Numbered from the stretch's first letter, positions 1-6,238 are shown. The stretch: DNA of 10,262 nt from an uncultured Clostridia bacterium (GCA_934776915.1 CAKVNA010000020.1:1-10262), one strand, 5' to 3'. The notes: generated by a model not told the origin, from the sequence alone. Translations and numbers: made by a program.

Positions 1-268
1 TAGTTGTCTTGTCGCCAGCGTGACCTTTGAAAGTTCTTGTTGGAGCAAATTCACCAAGTTTATGTCCTATCATTTCATCTAATATAAATACTGGTACATG
101 TTTTCTTCCGTCATGTACAGCTATTGTGTGACCAACCATTTGTGGGAAGATAGTTGAAGCTCTTGACCAAGTTTTGATAACTTCTTTTTTATTTTCTTCA
201 TTCATTTTTTCAATTCTAGCAAGTAACTTTGGATCCACAAAAGGTCCTTTTTTAATTGATCTTGACAT
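1..268 (-). CDS. rpsS: 30S ribosomal protein S19, 3' end cut by window
   Basis: Small-subunit protein S19, which binds 16S rRNA in the head of the 30S subunit with S13. Translating the minus strand from the ATG at 268-266 gives a protein starting [16 protein letters not shown], with the family signatures [25 protein letters not shown] and the C-terminal block [19 protein letters not shown]. 89 complete codons are visible. The family is usually a little over 90 residues, so only the last few residues and the stop are missing. The start is fixed by AAGGAGG at 283-277, which overlaps the TAA stop of rplB, so translation is probably coupled. It is the sixth gene of the S10 operon here. No alternative identity is plausible. 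Confidence 0.97.
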   Translation of the reverse strand, partial: MSRSIKKGPFVDPKLLARIEKMNEENKKEVIKTWSRASTIFPQMVGHTIAVHDGRKHVPVFILDEMIGHKLGEFAPTRTFKGHAGDKTT

Positions 269-282
269 TCTTTTATCCTCCT

Positions 283-1116
283 TTATTTAGAATTTCTTCT
301 CTTTACTATAAACTTGTTACTAGCCTTTTTCTTATTTCTTGTCTTATATCCAAGAGCAGGCTTGCCCCATGGTGTAACTGGGCTTGGTCTTCCGATTGGG
401 GACTTACCTTCACCACCACCGTGTGGGTGATCGCATGGGTTCATAACAACACCACGAACAGTTGGTCTAACACCCATATGTCTTTTTCTTCCAGCCTTGC
501 CGATAGAAATGATTTCGTGGTCAACATTGCCCACTTGTCCAAGAGTTGCTCTGCATTCTGCTGGAACCATTCTCATTTCGCCACTTGGCATTTTAAGAGT
601 TGCATATTTGCCTTCTTTTGCCATAAGTCTTGCAGAAATTCCTGCACTTCTAGCAATAACCGCACCTTGGTTTGGTCTAAGTTCAACATTATGCACAACG
701 CTACCAACTGGAATGTTTTTAAGAGGCATACAGTTTCCGACTTTTACTTCAACTTCAACACCACTCATAACCTTGTCGCCCACATTGAGTCCAACAGGAG
801 CCAAGATGTATGATTTTGCGCCATCTGCATAGTGCAAAAGTGCAATGTTTGCAGTTCTATTTGGATCGTATTCAAGTGCTTCAACTTTTGCTGGAACATT
901 GTCATGATTACGCCTAAATTCAATAATTCTATATTTTTGTCTGTTTCCACCACCATGATGTCTAACGGTGATTTTGCCTTGTGCGTTTCTTCCAGCGTGT
1001 TTATTTTTAACAGCGAGAAGGGATTTTTCAGGTTTCTTTTTTGTAAGTTCTGAAAAATCGGCAGTGGTCAAAAATCTTTGTGATGGTGTGGTTGGATTGT
1101 GTCTTTTAATTGCCAT
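283..1116 (-). CDS. rplB: 50S ribosomal protein L2
   Basis: L2 is a primary 23S rRNA-binding protein near the peptidyl-transferase centre, needed for subunit association. The 277-residue product has normal family length. Visible signatures are the N-terminal NPTTPSQR, the [16 protein letters not shown] block, the SH3-like central part ([14 protein letters not shown]) and the C-terminal [19 protein letters not shown] loop that carries the conserved histidine reaching toward the catalytic centre. A Cys follows MNP where many species have Val or Asn; I believe this also occurs in other Clostridia. The start has AGGAG at 1130-1126, and rplW ends 18 bases upstream. The stop overlaps the rpsS ribosome binding site. 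Position and identity are typical of the S10 operon. Confidence 0.99.
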   Translation of the reverse strand: MAIKRHNPTTPSQRFLTTADFSELTKKKPEKSLLAVKNKHAGRNAQGKITVRHHGGGNRQKYRIIEFRRNHDNVPAKVEALEYDPNRTANIALLHYADGAKSYILAPVGLNVGDKVMSGVEVEVKVGNCMPLKNIPVGSVVHNVELRPNQGAVIARSAGISARLMAKEGKYATLKMPSGEMRMVPAECRATLGQVGNVDHEIISIGKAGRKRHMGVRPTVRGVVMNPCDHPHGGGEGKSPIGRPSPVTPWGKPALGYKTRNKKKASNKFIVKRRNSK

Positions 1117-1134
1117 TTTATCTTTCTCCTACCC

Positions 1135-1437
1135 TTAATTTAAACTCTCAAAGAACTCAATAGGTTTGCTTTCTTTGGTGAGCCAAACAATCGCCTTTTT
1201 GTAATCACTTGTTTTGCCAACGCTTCTGCCTTGTTTGGTGTTTTGAGTTTTTACTTTTCCCTTGACAATAAGGGTGTTCACTTGTTTGACCTTAACTTTA
1301 AAAATTTCTTCAATCGCTTGTCTAATTTGAACTTTGTTTGCGTTTAGGTCAACAATAAATGTATATTTCTTGTCGGAAATTGTTGCATAACTCTTTTCCG
1401 AAAGAAGTGGCTTTTTGATAATGTCATATGCGTTCAT
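1135..1437 (-). CDS. rplW: 50S ribosomal protein L23
   Basis: L23 binds 23S rRNA at the exit of the peptide tunnel and is the docking site for trigger factor and SRP. The 100-residue protein shows the family pattern: [11 protein letters not shown] near the N-terminus, [22 protein letters not shown] in the middle, then [14 protein letters not shown] and the basic loop leading to DYKKAIVWL. Its ATG (1437-1435) overlaps the TGA of rplD (1436-1434) in an ATGA arrangement, a classic sign of translational coupling with termination-reinitiation, so L4 and L23 should be made in step. Length and composition are ordinary. Confidence 0.98.
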   Translation of the reverse strand: MNAYDIIKKPLLSEKSYATISDKKYTFIVDLNANKVQIRQAIEEIFKVKVKQVNTLIVKGKVKTQNTKQGRSVGKTSDYKKAIVWLTKESKPIEFFESLN

Positions 1438-2063
1438 TGTTTATAAGCCTCCTCTATTTTTTTGATTGCATCTTTGGTGATGTAAAGTCTTGAATTTGCA
1501 ACAACATCATAAGTTCCAAGCACATCAGCATATGTGACATGAGCATTTGGAATGTTGCTTGAAGCACGAAGAATATCGTCATTCTTTTGGTCAAGAACAA
1601 ACATAACATTTTTCTTGCCCACTTCAAAATTGTTCATAATTTCTTGGAAGAACTTTGTTTTTGGAGCTTCCAAAGAAACTTTGTCAAGCACAACAACTTC
1701 ATTGTCTGCAAGTTTTGCGCTGATTGCACTCTTAAATGCAGCAACTCTCATTGTTTTGTTGATTTTTTGAGAAAAATCTCTTGGCTTTGGTGCAAAAATG
1801 ATACCGCCACCTTTCCATTGAGCACTCTTTGTTGAGCCTTGTCTTGCCCTACCTGTGCCTTTTTGTCTCCAAGGCTTCTTTGCATGTCCTCTTACTTCGC
1901 TACGAAGCAAAGCAGATTTTGTGCCTTGTCTTTGATTATTGTTGTAAGCAACCACAACTTGGTGAATAAGAGGTTCGTTGTATTCACAGCCAAACACTTC
2001 TTCTGAAAGAGTAGTTTGTCCTACAACTTCCGCTTTTGTGTTATAAACTTTAACTTTAGGCAT
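1434..2063 (-). CDS. rplD: 50S ribosomal protein L4
   Basis: L4 is a 23S rRNA-binding protein whose long loop lines the peptide exit tunnel. In Escherichia coli it also represses its own S10 operon. The product has 209 residues, normal for the family. The loop signature is clear at about residues 57-95 ([19 protein letters not shown], then [17 protein letters not shown]). The tip of this loop is where macrolide-resistance changes occur in other bacteria; nothing here looks like such a change. The start is set by AAGGAG at 2078-2073, which overlaps the rplC stop. It overlaps rplW by 4 bases. Whether L4 controls the leader upstream of rpsJ in this organism cannot be told from sequence alone. 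Confidence 0.98.
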   Translation of the reverse strand: MPKVKVYNTKAEVVGQTTLSEEVFGCEYNEPLIHQVVVAYNNNQRQGTKSALLRSEVRGHAKKPWRQKGTGRARQGSTKSAQWKGGGIIFAPKPRDFSQKINKTMRVAAFKSAISAKLADNEVVVLDKVSLEAPKTKFFQEIMNNFEVGKKNVMFVLDQKNDDILRASSNIPNAHVTYADVLGTYDVVANSRLYITKDAIKKIEEAYKQ

Positions 2064-2076
2064 TTCTGACTACTCC

Positions 2077-2700
2077 TTATCTTTTGATCTTCTTTGCATT
2101 GCAGATGAACACAAGTCCGTCTTTGCTACCAGGCACACTGCCTTTGACAAGCATAAGATTTCTTTCTTCATCAATTTTTACGACTTTTAGGTTTTGTTTT
2201 GTAACTCTATCGTTACCAAATTGTCCAGGCATCTTACGATTTTTGAACACTCTTGATGGGGTTGAACTTCCGCTCAAGCCACCAACTTCTCTGTGCACAG
2301 GTCCTGTGCCGTGACTCATTCTAAGTCTTCTTGCGTTCCATCTTTTGATAACGCCACTGAACCCATGACCTTTTGAAGTTCCAGTCACATCAACCAAATC
2401 TCCTTCAGCAAACACTGAACATTTGATTTCGTTTCCAACTTCAAGGTTTGATGTATCAGAAAGATATTTCTTTGCTTCAACATTAGCTTTCTTAAACATT
2501 CCCATTTCTGGTTTGTTTTTGGATTTTTCTTTAGCTTCGCCAAATCCAACAACCACAGCATCGTATCCATCTTTATCCACGGTCTTCTTTTGGACAACGG
2601 TGCAAGGTCCTGCAAGGATAACAGTTACTGGAGTAACTTTCCCATCAAGGTCGAATACTTGAGTCATCCCCAATTTTTTTCCTAAAATAGCTTTTTCCAT
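2077..2700 (-). CDS. rplC: 50S ribosomal protein L3
   Basis: L3 is an early-assembling 23S rRNA-binding protein whose extension reaches the peptidyl-transferase centre. The 207-residue product begins MEKAILGKKLGMTQVF, the standard bacterial L3 start. It continues with GTSKGHGFSGVIKRW, RMSHGTGPVHR and PSRVFKNRKMPGQFGNDRVT. Gln160 in the MPGQFGN motif matches the glutamine that PrmB methylates in E. coli L3. Whether it is modified here is unknown, and many Bacillota have Arg at this place. GAGGTG lies just before the ATG. rpsJ ends 17 bases upstream, and the stop overlaps the rplD ribosome binding site. Confidence 0.98.
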   Translation of the reverse strand: MEKAILGKKLGMTQVFDLDGKVTPVTVILAGPCTVVQKKTVDKDGYDAVVVGFGEAKEKSKNKPEMGMFKKANVEAKKYLSDTSNLEVGNEIKCSVFAEGDLVDVTGTSKGHGFSGVIKRWNARRLRMSHGTGPVHREVGGLSGSSTPSRVFKNRKMPGQFGNDRVTKQNLKVVKIDEERNLMLVKGSVPGSKDGLVFICNAKKIKR

Positions 2701-2717
2701 TTTTCACCTCTCGACCT

Positions 2718-3026
2718 TTATAGTTTGATATTGATATCAACGCCAGCAGGAAGATCAAGTTTCATAAGTGAATCAACAGCCTTGCTTGATGGTGTGTAGA
2801 TATCAATTATCCTTTTGTGTGTTCGCATCTCAAATTGCTCACGACTATCTTTATATTTATGAGGTGCTCTGATGATTGTCACCACTTCTTTTTCAGTTGG
2901 AAGTGGGATTGGACCTGCAACTTGAGAACCTGACTTTGACGCTGCTTCCATAATTCTAGAAGTAGCAAGGTCAATCAAGTTGTGGTCATAACTTTTTAAT
3001 TTGATTCTGATTTTTTGTGTTGCCAT
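2718..3026 (-). CDS. rpsJ: 30S ribosomal protein S10
   Basis: S10 sits in the head of the 30S subunit and also, as NusE, joins NusB in transcription antitermination complexes. The protein starting [15 protein letters not shown] is 102 residues, the usual S10 length. It shows the family motifs [35 protein letters not shown] and the C-terminal [11 protein letters not shown]. The reading frame is open to an earlier ATG at 3044, which would add six residues (MVEGEY). I reject that start because the ribosome binding site AAGGAG (3037-3032) lies between the two ATGs at correct spacing for 3026. This is the first gene of the S10 operon, following a long leader and a strong promoter. Confidence 0.97.
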   Translation of the reverse strand: MATQKIRIKLKSYDHNLIDLATSRIMEAASKSGSQVAGPIPLPTEKEVVTIIRAPHKYKDSREQFEMRTHKRIIDIYTPSSKAVDSLMKLDLPAGVDINIKL

Positions 3027-3031
3027 ATACT

Positions 3032-3037
3032 CTCCTT
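3032..3037 (-). promoter_or_regulatory. rpsJ ribosome binding site that fixes the start
   Basis: AAGGAG, five bases before the ATG at 3026-3024. It decides between two in-frame ATGs: the upstream one at 3044 lies 5' of this site and has no comparable site of its own. Confidence 0.85.
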
Positions 3038-3093
3038 CTACCATGCTGGGACATTCAATACACTTTCCCGTGTGTTTCGTATTGAAGGTCTTT

Positions 3094-3117
3094 AAAAAAA
3101 ATCTTAAAAAGATTTTT
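3094..3117 (-). terminator. weak terminator-like hairpin inside the S10 leader
   Basis: AAAAATCTT and AAGATTTTT form a 9-bp stem with a three-base loop, and the T-run continues to eight T. The stem has only one G-C pair, so it would be a poor terminator on its own. Its place between the promoter and rpsJ makes it a candidate attenuator or pause site rather than an end of the transcript. Confidence 0.3.
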
Positions 3118-3222
3118 AACCAGCCCGCTTGAATTTTAATTCAAACTTGTCCACGCAAATTCTCCAGTTTTGTTGCTAAAAGTGGTAACTTTGCGCTTCA
3201 TCCCATTTTTCACGGTGTCACC

Positions 3223-3251
3223 ATTTTACAACAACTTATTCGTTTCGTCAA
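3223..3251 (-). promoter_or_regulatory. S10 operon promoter (sigma-A type)
   Basis: -35 TTGACG (3251-3246), 17-bp spacer, -10 TAAAAT (3228-3223), read on the minus strand. Transcription should start near 3217. The short dyad GGTGACACC (3222-3214) sits at the predicted start. The layout nearly matches the promoter at 3849-3877: both begin TTGACGAAA and both have TG directly before TAAAAT. Confidence 0.8.
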
Positions 3252-3283
3252 CCCTTTTTTTAAATAAAATATACCCTTTTTTC

Positions 3284-3315
3284 AAAAAAAAATAAGTTTG
3301 TGCAAATTGCACAAA
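3284..3315 (-). terminator. 19-bp perfect dyad plus nine T: terminator or operator
   Basis: TTTGTGCAA and TTGCACAAA (3297-3305 and 3307-3315) form a perfect inverted repeat around one central base. Read on the minus strand the RNA folds as a 7-bp stem (TTTGTGC/GCACAAA) with a 5-base loop, then CTTA and nine T (3292-3284). This fits an intrinsic terminator with a slightly displaced U-tract. It could instead be a protein-binding operator, lying about 46 bp upstream of the S10 -35 box. The DUF1858 gene already has a better terminator at 3439-3462, so this one would need another transcript to stop. Confidence 0.45.
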
Positions 3316-3401
3316 AATATTATATAAAAAAGCATAGTTTTCTTTTCAAAAAATTACCTTTATCAAATCAAACTGTCACATTTCCAAGCCTAAAACTCCC
3401 T
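3284..3401 (-). ncRNA. possible short RNA between DUF1858 gene and S10 operon
   Basis: This stretch contains no convincing reading frame on either strand. It is preceded by promoter-like hexamers (TTGAAT, 18 bp, TATTAT) and ends in a dyad with a T-run, so it could be an independent RNA of roughly 115 nt. The first part (about 3400-3355) is richer in G than its surroundings. The rest is A/T-rich with little evident structure, and a second promoter-like pair (TTGAAA, 17 bp, TATATA, 3349-3321) lies inside it. I recognise no known RNA family. A plain AT-rich spacer explains it equally well. Confidence 0.2.
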
Positions 3402-3407
3402 ATATAT

Positions 3408-3437
3408 ATAATAGGTTGCATTTTCGCCAAAATTCAA
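3408..3437 (-). promoter_or_regulatory. possible promoter after the DUF1858 terminator
   Basis: On the minus strand: TTGAAT (3437-3432), an 18-bp spacer, and TATTAT (3413-3408), just past the DUF1858 terminator. Predicted start is near 3401. AT-rich DNA often gives such hexamers by chance, so confidence is low. Confidence 0.3.
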
Positions 3438-3438
3438 C

Positions 3439-3462
3439 AAAAAAGGTCACCCGTAGGCGACC
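3439..3462 (-). terminator. intrinsic terminator of the DUF1858 gene
   Basis: On the minus strand GGTCGCC, loop TACG, GGTGACC (one G-T pair), followed directly by six T. It is the most G+C-rich hairpin in the spacer and begins about 43 bases after the stop codon. It works only in the minus direction, as the other side has just four T-complement bases. Confidence 0.88.
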
Positions 3463-3505
3463 AAAATTGTTCTTTATAAAAGTCTATAAATTTTTCCCTA
3501 AAAAG

Positions 3506-3724
3506 TCACTTTTTAGAATTCTTTTTTGCTGGTATAAGGTCCTCATTAAGTTTTTTGACCATAAAATCAACATCAAGCCCATGAACAGCACCTGCTTCCT
3601 CCACAGTTTCCATTTGACTCATTGGACAAGAAAAGCAGTGCATTCCAAATCCACGCAAAATATCCTCCGCATTGGAGTAATTTCTCAAAATTTCACCCAA
3701 AGTGGTGTCTTTGTTAATTTCCAT
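3506..3724 (-). CDS. DUF1858 small redox-disulfide protein
   Basis: A 72-residue soluble protein of the DUF1858 type, a short helical domain with a CxxC pair that is also found attached to or near hybrid-cluster (prismane) proteins. The family start pattern is clear: INKDTTLGEILRNYSNAEDILRGFGMHCFSCPMSQMETVEEA. The two cysteines are C30 and C33 (HCFSCP), presumed redox-active or metal-binding. The remainder, VHGLDVDFMVKKLNEDL, forms the usual C-terminal helix, ending in a lysine-rich tail. AAAGGAG precedes the ATG. The gene has its own promoter (3849-3877) and terminator (3439-3462), so it is a single-gene unit despite following the SPFH gene on the same strand. Its partner and reaction are unknown; no hybrid-cluster protein gene is in the window. 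Confidence 0.88.
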   Translation of the reverse strand: MEINKDTTLGEILRNYSNAEDILRGFGMHCFSCPMSQMETVEEAGAVHGLDVDFMVKKLNEDLIPAKKNSKK

Positions 3725-3842
3725 ATATTTTCTCCTTTATATTTGGTTAAGCTTCCCCTTATTTCTTAATTTTTCAATTTCTACCCCGCAAAAGCAAGTT
3801 TTATCTAAAAAAATATAACAATCACAAGGTTTTCGCTTAACT
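3725..3842 (-). promoter_or_regulatory. 118-nt leader of the DUF1858 gene
   Basis: The untranslated leader predicted from the promoter is long for a 72-codon gene. Its 5' end (GTTAAGC, 3841-3835) can pair with GCTTAAC (3752-3746), and just inside these CCTT (about 3830-3827) can pair with AAGG. That would close the leader into one large domain ending shortly before the ribosome binding site. I recognise no riboswitch family. A 7-bp match at this distance can occur by chance. Confidence 0.25.
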
Positions 3843-3848
3843 CACAAA

Positions 3849-3877
3849 ATTTTACACCCAAAATCACTTTTCGTCAA
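3849..3877 (-). promoter_or_regulatory. promoter of the DUF1858 gene
   Basis: Minus strand -35 TTGACG (3877-3872), 17-bp spacer, -10 TAAAAT (3854-3849); transcription start near 3842. It lies between the stop of the SPFH gene (3904) and the DUF1858 start. No terminator is visible after the SPFH gene, so some read-through into the DUF1858 gene is possible. Confidence 0.78.
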
Positions 3878-3903
3878 ATATTTTATATGCCACTGCACAA
3901 AAA

Positions 3904-5298
3904 TTACAATTTGCTCTTACAGACCATGCAACTTACACTTTCTGGTGTGTTCTTTGCCCCACAACATGGACACACAACAAATCCACCTATCTGCGAGCCA
4001 CATTTTTTGCAAAAATTTGAACCTTCTTCAACACCTTCGCCACAACGTGGGCATTTCCTTGTAAAATTCTCTTTCTTTACATTGACATTTTCGTTTTTAT
4101 TATCATTTTCAGAACTTTTATCACTATTTCCTACAATTTTTTCATTTTCTTCATCTTTTTTGTGATTTTCCATATAGTTTTCAACTGCTTGCACACTTTC
4201 ATCTTCATTTTCGAACAAATTTGGCTCTTTTTGTTGAGATGTTTGCTCAAAGCCACCCCAGTTTTCATTTTCCAACACTTTTCCAGCATTGTTTGAATTA
4301 AAATTGTTGTAGGTTGAGTTATCTACGCTTCCAAAATTATTCTTATTATCCCCACCTAAAAACAAATTACTATCGTTTTGTGAATTAAAGTTTACTGAAC
4401 TTTCGCCTTGTCCCGCATTTGAAAAACTTGACCCATTTGACGAAGCACCGCCCTTGTTCGCTTCTCCTTTTTCCAGAACTATCTCGCTGTTTGAAGCAGT
4501 TACAAATACCTTTTCTTGAGGTTTTTGTGCCGAGTTGAGTTCTTGTTCAACCTGACTCAAAAACTCGTCCTCTTGCCCCCTTTTAAGTGCCAAGTCATGC
4601 AAAGCTTTTTCTTTTTTTGGAATGATTAAGTCATCTATTCTAATTGATGTAATATCAATGCCCAGACTAACACATAGTTTGCTTAATTTGGACAAAATCA
4701 AGTCTTGCACCTTTTCTTTACAAGTGGTGTAAATATCAAAACTAAACTCCGCCTTGTCCAAAATTTTTGACACTTCATCTGCAATAATAATAGAAATTTC
4801 CCGCCCAAGAGTTTTGTTTCTTACAACAGCAAATTCCGAGCAAAACACTCCCATAAATTTTCGCATATCTTTTATGCAAAAATCAAAATTGCCAACAAGC
4901 CTAATCTTCATTTTGCCGTTTGGCGTTTTGCAGAGAAATTTCTCATGAGTTTTAAAACTTAGGTTATGTCCGTCAAGTTTTACAAAGTAAATATCCGCTG
5001 GCAAAGTTTTTGGTGTGACTATCCCCTTTTTGGCAAGCATATGGTGATGTTCTCTAAACAGTCTTGGCACAGTTATATCTTCCAGTTTAACTTCACCCTC
5101 GTCATCTCGCAAAATATCCAAAACTTTGTTGTGATAAGCAACAACAAGATTGTATCCATGTTCAATCTGAACTTTTGTCCCCAGTTCTATAGAATTATTT
5201 TTCAAAGGGACAAAATAAACAATATCGCCCTTATATTTTTCTGGTAGCGAAATTGCTTTCTTTTTTATTAAGTTTGAAAAAAAACTAAAAATTCCCAT
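3904..5298 (-). CDS. SPFH-domain protein with C-terminal double zinc ribbon
   Basis: A 464-residue protein in three parts. Residues about 18-245 resemble the SPFH (band 7/flotillin-like) domain of the bacterial group also called virion-core-like, with typical stretches KYKGDIVYFVPLKNN, GTKVQIEHGYNLVVAYHNK and GIDITSIRIDDLIIPKK. Residues about 265-412 are a low-complexity linker rich in Asn, Ser, Gly and Glu. Residues 416-460 form two zinc ribbons: C416/C419 with C430/C433, and C443/C446 with C457/C460. No membrane segment is evident, although MGIFSFFSNLIKKK could be a short amphipathic anchor. The function of this family is not established; a scaffold or membrane-associated oligomer is inference. 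The start matches relatives, yet no ribosome binding site precedes it. It is divergent from the PRC-barrel gene, with 112 bases between them. Confidence 0.82.
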   Translation of the reverse strand: MGIFSFFSNLIKKKAISLPEKYKGDIVYFVPLKNNSIELGTKVQIEHGYNLVVAYHNKVLDILRDDEGEVKLEDITVPRLFREHHHMLAKKGIVTPKTLPADIYFVKLDGHNLSFKTHEKFLCKTPNGKMKIRLVGNFDFCIKDMRKFMGVFCSEFAVVRNKTLGREISIIIADEVSKILDKAEFSFDIYTTCKEKVQDLILSKLSKLCVSLGIDITSIRIDDLIIPKKEKALHDLALKRGQEDEFLSQVEQELNSAQKPQEKVFVTASNSEIVLEKGEANKGGASSNGSSFSNAGQGESSVNFNSQNDSNLFLGGDNKNNFGSVDNSTYNNFNSNNAGKVLENENWGGFEQTSQQKEPNLFENEDESVQAVENYMENHKKDEENEKIVGNSDKSSENDNKNENVNVKKENFTRKCPRCGEGVEEGSNFCKKCGSQIGGFVVCPCCGAKNTPESVSCMVCKSKL

Positions 5299-5310
5299 AT
5301 TTTCGTCACA

Positions 5311-5319
5311 ATTTTATCA
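5311..5319 (-). promoter_or_regulatory. extended -10 promoter of the SPFH gene
   Basis: On the minus strand TGATAAAAT (5319-5311) is an extended -10 element. No good -35 is seen at 16-18 bp. The -10 box ends only 12 bases before the ATG, so transcription would begin about 5-8 nt upstream of the start codon, leaving no room for a ribosome binding site. Confidence 0.5.
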
Positions 5320-5410
5320 CACCCAACAAAAAAATGCTAGCAAATCAAATAATAAAAGGCAAAAAGTTTACATATATTTAAGTATTGACTTACACAAAAA
5401 GGGAGAAAAA

Positions 5411-6130
5411 ATGAAACTTCTAAGCGATTTTATTGCAAAAAGAGTGTTAAATCTTAGTTCTGGACAAGTTGAAGGGACTATCAAAAATGCTTGTTTTGAT
5501 GCAAATTTTAAAAAGATTGAAAATTTTAAAATGTTTGATGATGATGACGAAGAATATTTGCTAAATGTTAAGAAAATATGTGCAGTGGGACAGGATGCCA
5601 TAGTTATTAAAAGCAAAGAAGCAATGCTTCTTGCCATAAATGAGGCAGAGTGCCGTGATTTTTCCACTATGAATATGCAGGTTTATTCAGCAGATGGCGA
5701 AAATTTGGGACGAGTTAGCGACCTTGAATTGACGGATAATTATAGGCTAAATTCCCTAGTTATAGGCGACAAAAAAATATCACCTGACAATATTATAAGT
5801 CTTGGGAAAGTTGTTGTAACAAAAGGTGAAAACTCAATCAAAACACTTTCAAAATCTAGGACAAACCCTTTCAAAAATTCCGTTGCCCCCACCCACAAAG
5901 TTACAATCTTAGCCCCTCAAATTGAAGACGAAATAAAGACACCTTCAACCCCCACCCGTGCTGTCGCTTCGCCCAACTTTTTGCTTGGAAGACGAGCCGT
6001 CAAAACAATTTATGGCGTGAATAATGAAATAATTATCAAAAAAGAAAGCCCAATAACAGCACTAACTCTAGAAAGCGCCAAAAGACATGGCAAACTTGTG
6101 GAACTCACTGTTTTTTCCCGATCAAACTAA
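5411..6130 (+). CDS. PRC-barrel domain protein
   Basis: A 239-residue soluble protein, the only plus-strand gene. Residues 1-75 (LLSDFIAKRVLNLSSGQVEGTIKNACFD) and about 88-145 (MQVYSADGENLGRVSDLELTDN) are two PRC-barrel-like halves, the fold shared by photosynthetic reaction centre subunit H, RimM and the YlmC/YmxH proteins. A proline- and threonine-rich linker (about 150-187) follows. A third conserved block at 190-235 (LLGRRAVKTIYGVNNEIIIK, then SAKRHGKLVELT) closes the protein; I recall the same ending in clostridial relatives. Its role is unknown; PRC barrels often mediate protein or RNA contacts. GGGAG sits five bases before the ATG. No strong promoter is seen upstream; TTTACA at 5367 with TTACAC is a weak option. 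The terminator at 6194-6233 lies about 65 bases after the stop. Confidence 0.82.
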   Translation: MKLLSDFIAKRVLNLSSGQVEGTIKNACFDANFKKIENFKMFDDDDEEYLLNVKKICAVGQDAIVIKSKEAMLLAINEAECRDFSTMNMQVYSADGENLGRVSDLELTDNYRLNSLVIGDKKISPDNIISLGKVVVTKGENSIKTLSKSRTNPFKNSVAPTHKVTILAPQIEDEIKTPSTPTRAVASPNFLLGRRAVKTIYGVNNEIIIKKESPITALTLESAKRHGKLVELTVFSRSN

Positions 6131-6193
6131 TTTTGTAAAAAATATTTTTAAACACTTAATTTGTCAAAAGCATATATAAATATAAATTTCAAT

Positions 6194-6233
6194 AAAAAAA
6201 CACCCAAAGGACTTAAAATCTTTTGGGTGTTTT
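6194..6233. terminator. bidirectional terminator between convergent genes
   Basis: AAAACACCCAAA (6197-6208) and TTTGGGTGTTTT (6222-6233) form a 12-bp stem, extended by three inner pairs including one G-T, around a 7-base loop. Minus-strand transcripts meet seven T, plus-strand transcripts only four, so it should be stronger for the minus-strand coiled-coil gene. It starts about five bases past that gene's stop. It is shared with the PRC-barrel gene arriving from the other side. Confidence 0.9.
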
Positions 6234-6238
6234 CATAA

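Larger units (their letters stand above)
3027..3217 (-). promoter_or_regulatory. long structured leader of the S10 operon
   Basis: About 190 nt separate the predicted transcription start (about 3217) from rpsJ. In 5' to 3' order the RNA can form: a CGCAAA/TTTGCG helix (3195-3190 with 3159-3154); an 8-bp hairpin with a TAAA loop at 3146-3127 (outer pairs GC, GU, then TTGAAT/ATTCAA); a 9-bp A/U-rich hairpin at 3117-3097 followed by U residues; and TTCAATAC/GTATTGAA at 3086-3054. GCTGG (about 3124-3120) could also pair with CCAGC (about 3047-3043), enclosing the last two hairpins. GGGA and TCCC around the last hairpin offer competing pairing. Long regulated leaders are established for S10 operons (L4 feedback in E. 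coli). The control mechanism here is inference only. Confidence 0.55.

Noticed and set aside
256..813. Long plus-strand open frame of 185 codons opposite rplB
   Set aside because: It is antisense to the highly conserved L2 gene, has a composition expected of a shadow frame and lacks a ribosome binding site.
3027..3044. Earlier ATG for rpsJ adding MVEGEY
   Set aside because: The ribosome binding site AAGGAG lies downstream of it, and S10 proteins normally start at MATQKIRI with 102 residues.
3321..3349. Second S10 promoter, TTGAAA with TATATA at 17 bp
   Set aside because: It lies in very AT-rich DNA where such boxes arise by chance, it is followed at once by the dyad with a T-run, and a much better promoter lies downstream.
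3399..3415. Palindromic CCTAT...ATAGG around a TA repeat
   Set aside because: The symmetry comes mostly from the alternating TA run; it also overlaps the possible -10 box.
3416..3769. Plus-strand open frame of 117 codons across the DUF1858 gene
   Set aside because: It is antisense to the DUF1858 gene and crosses its terminator; there is no ribosome binding site or recognisable domain.
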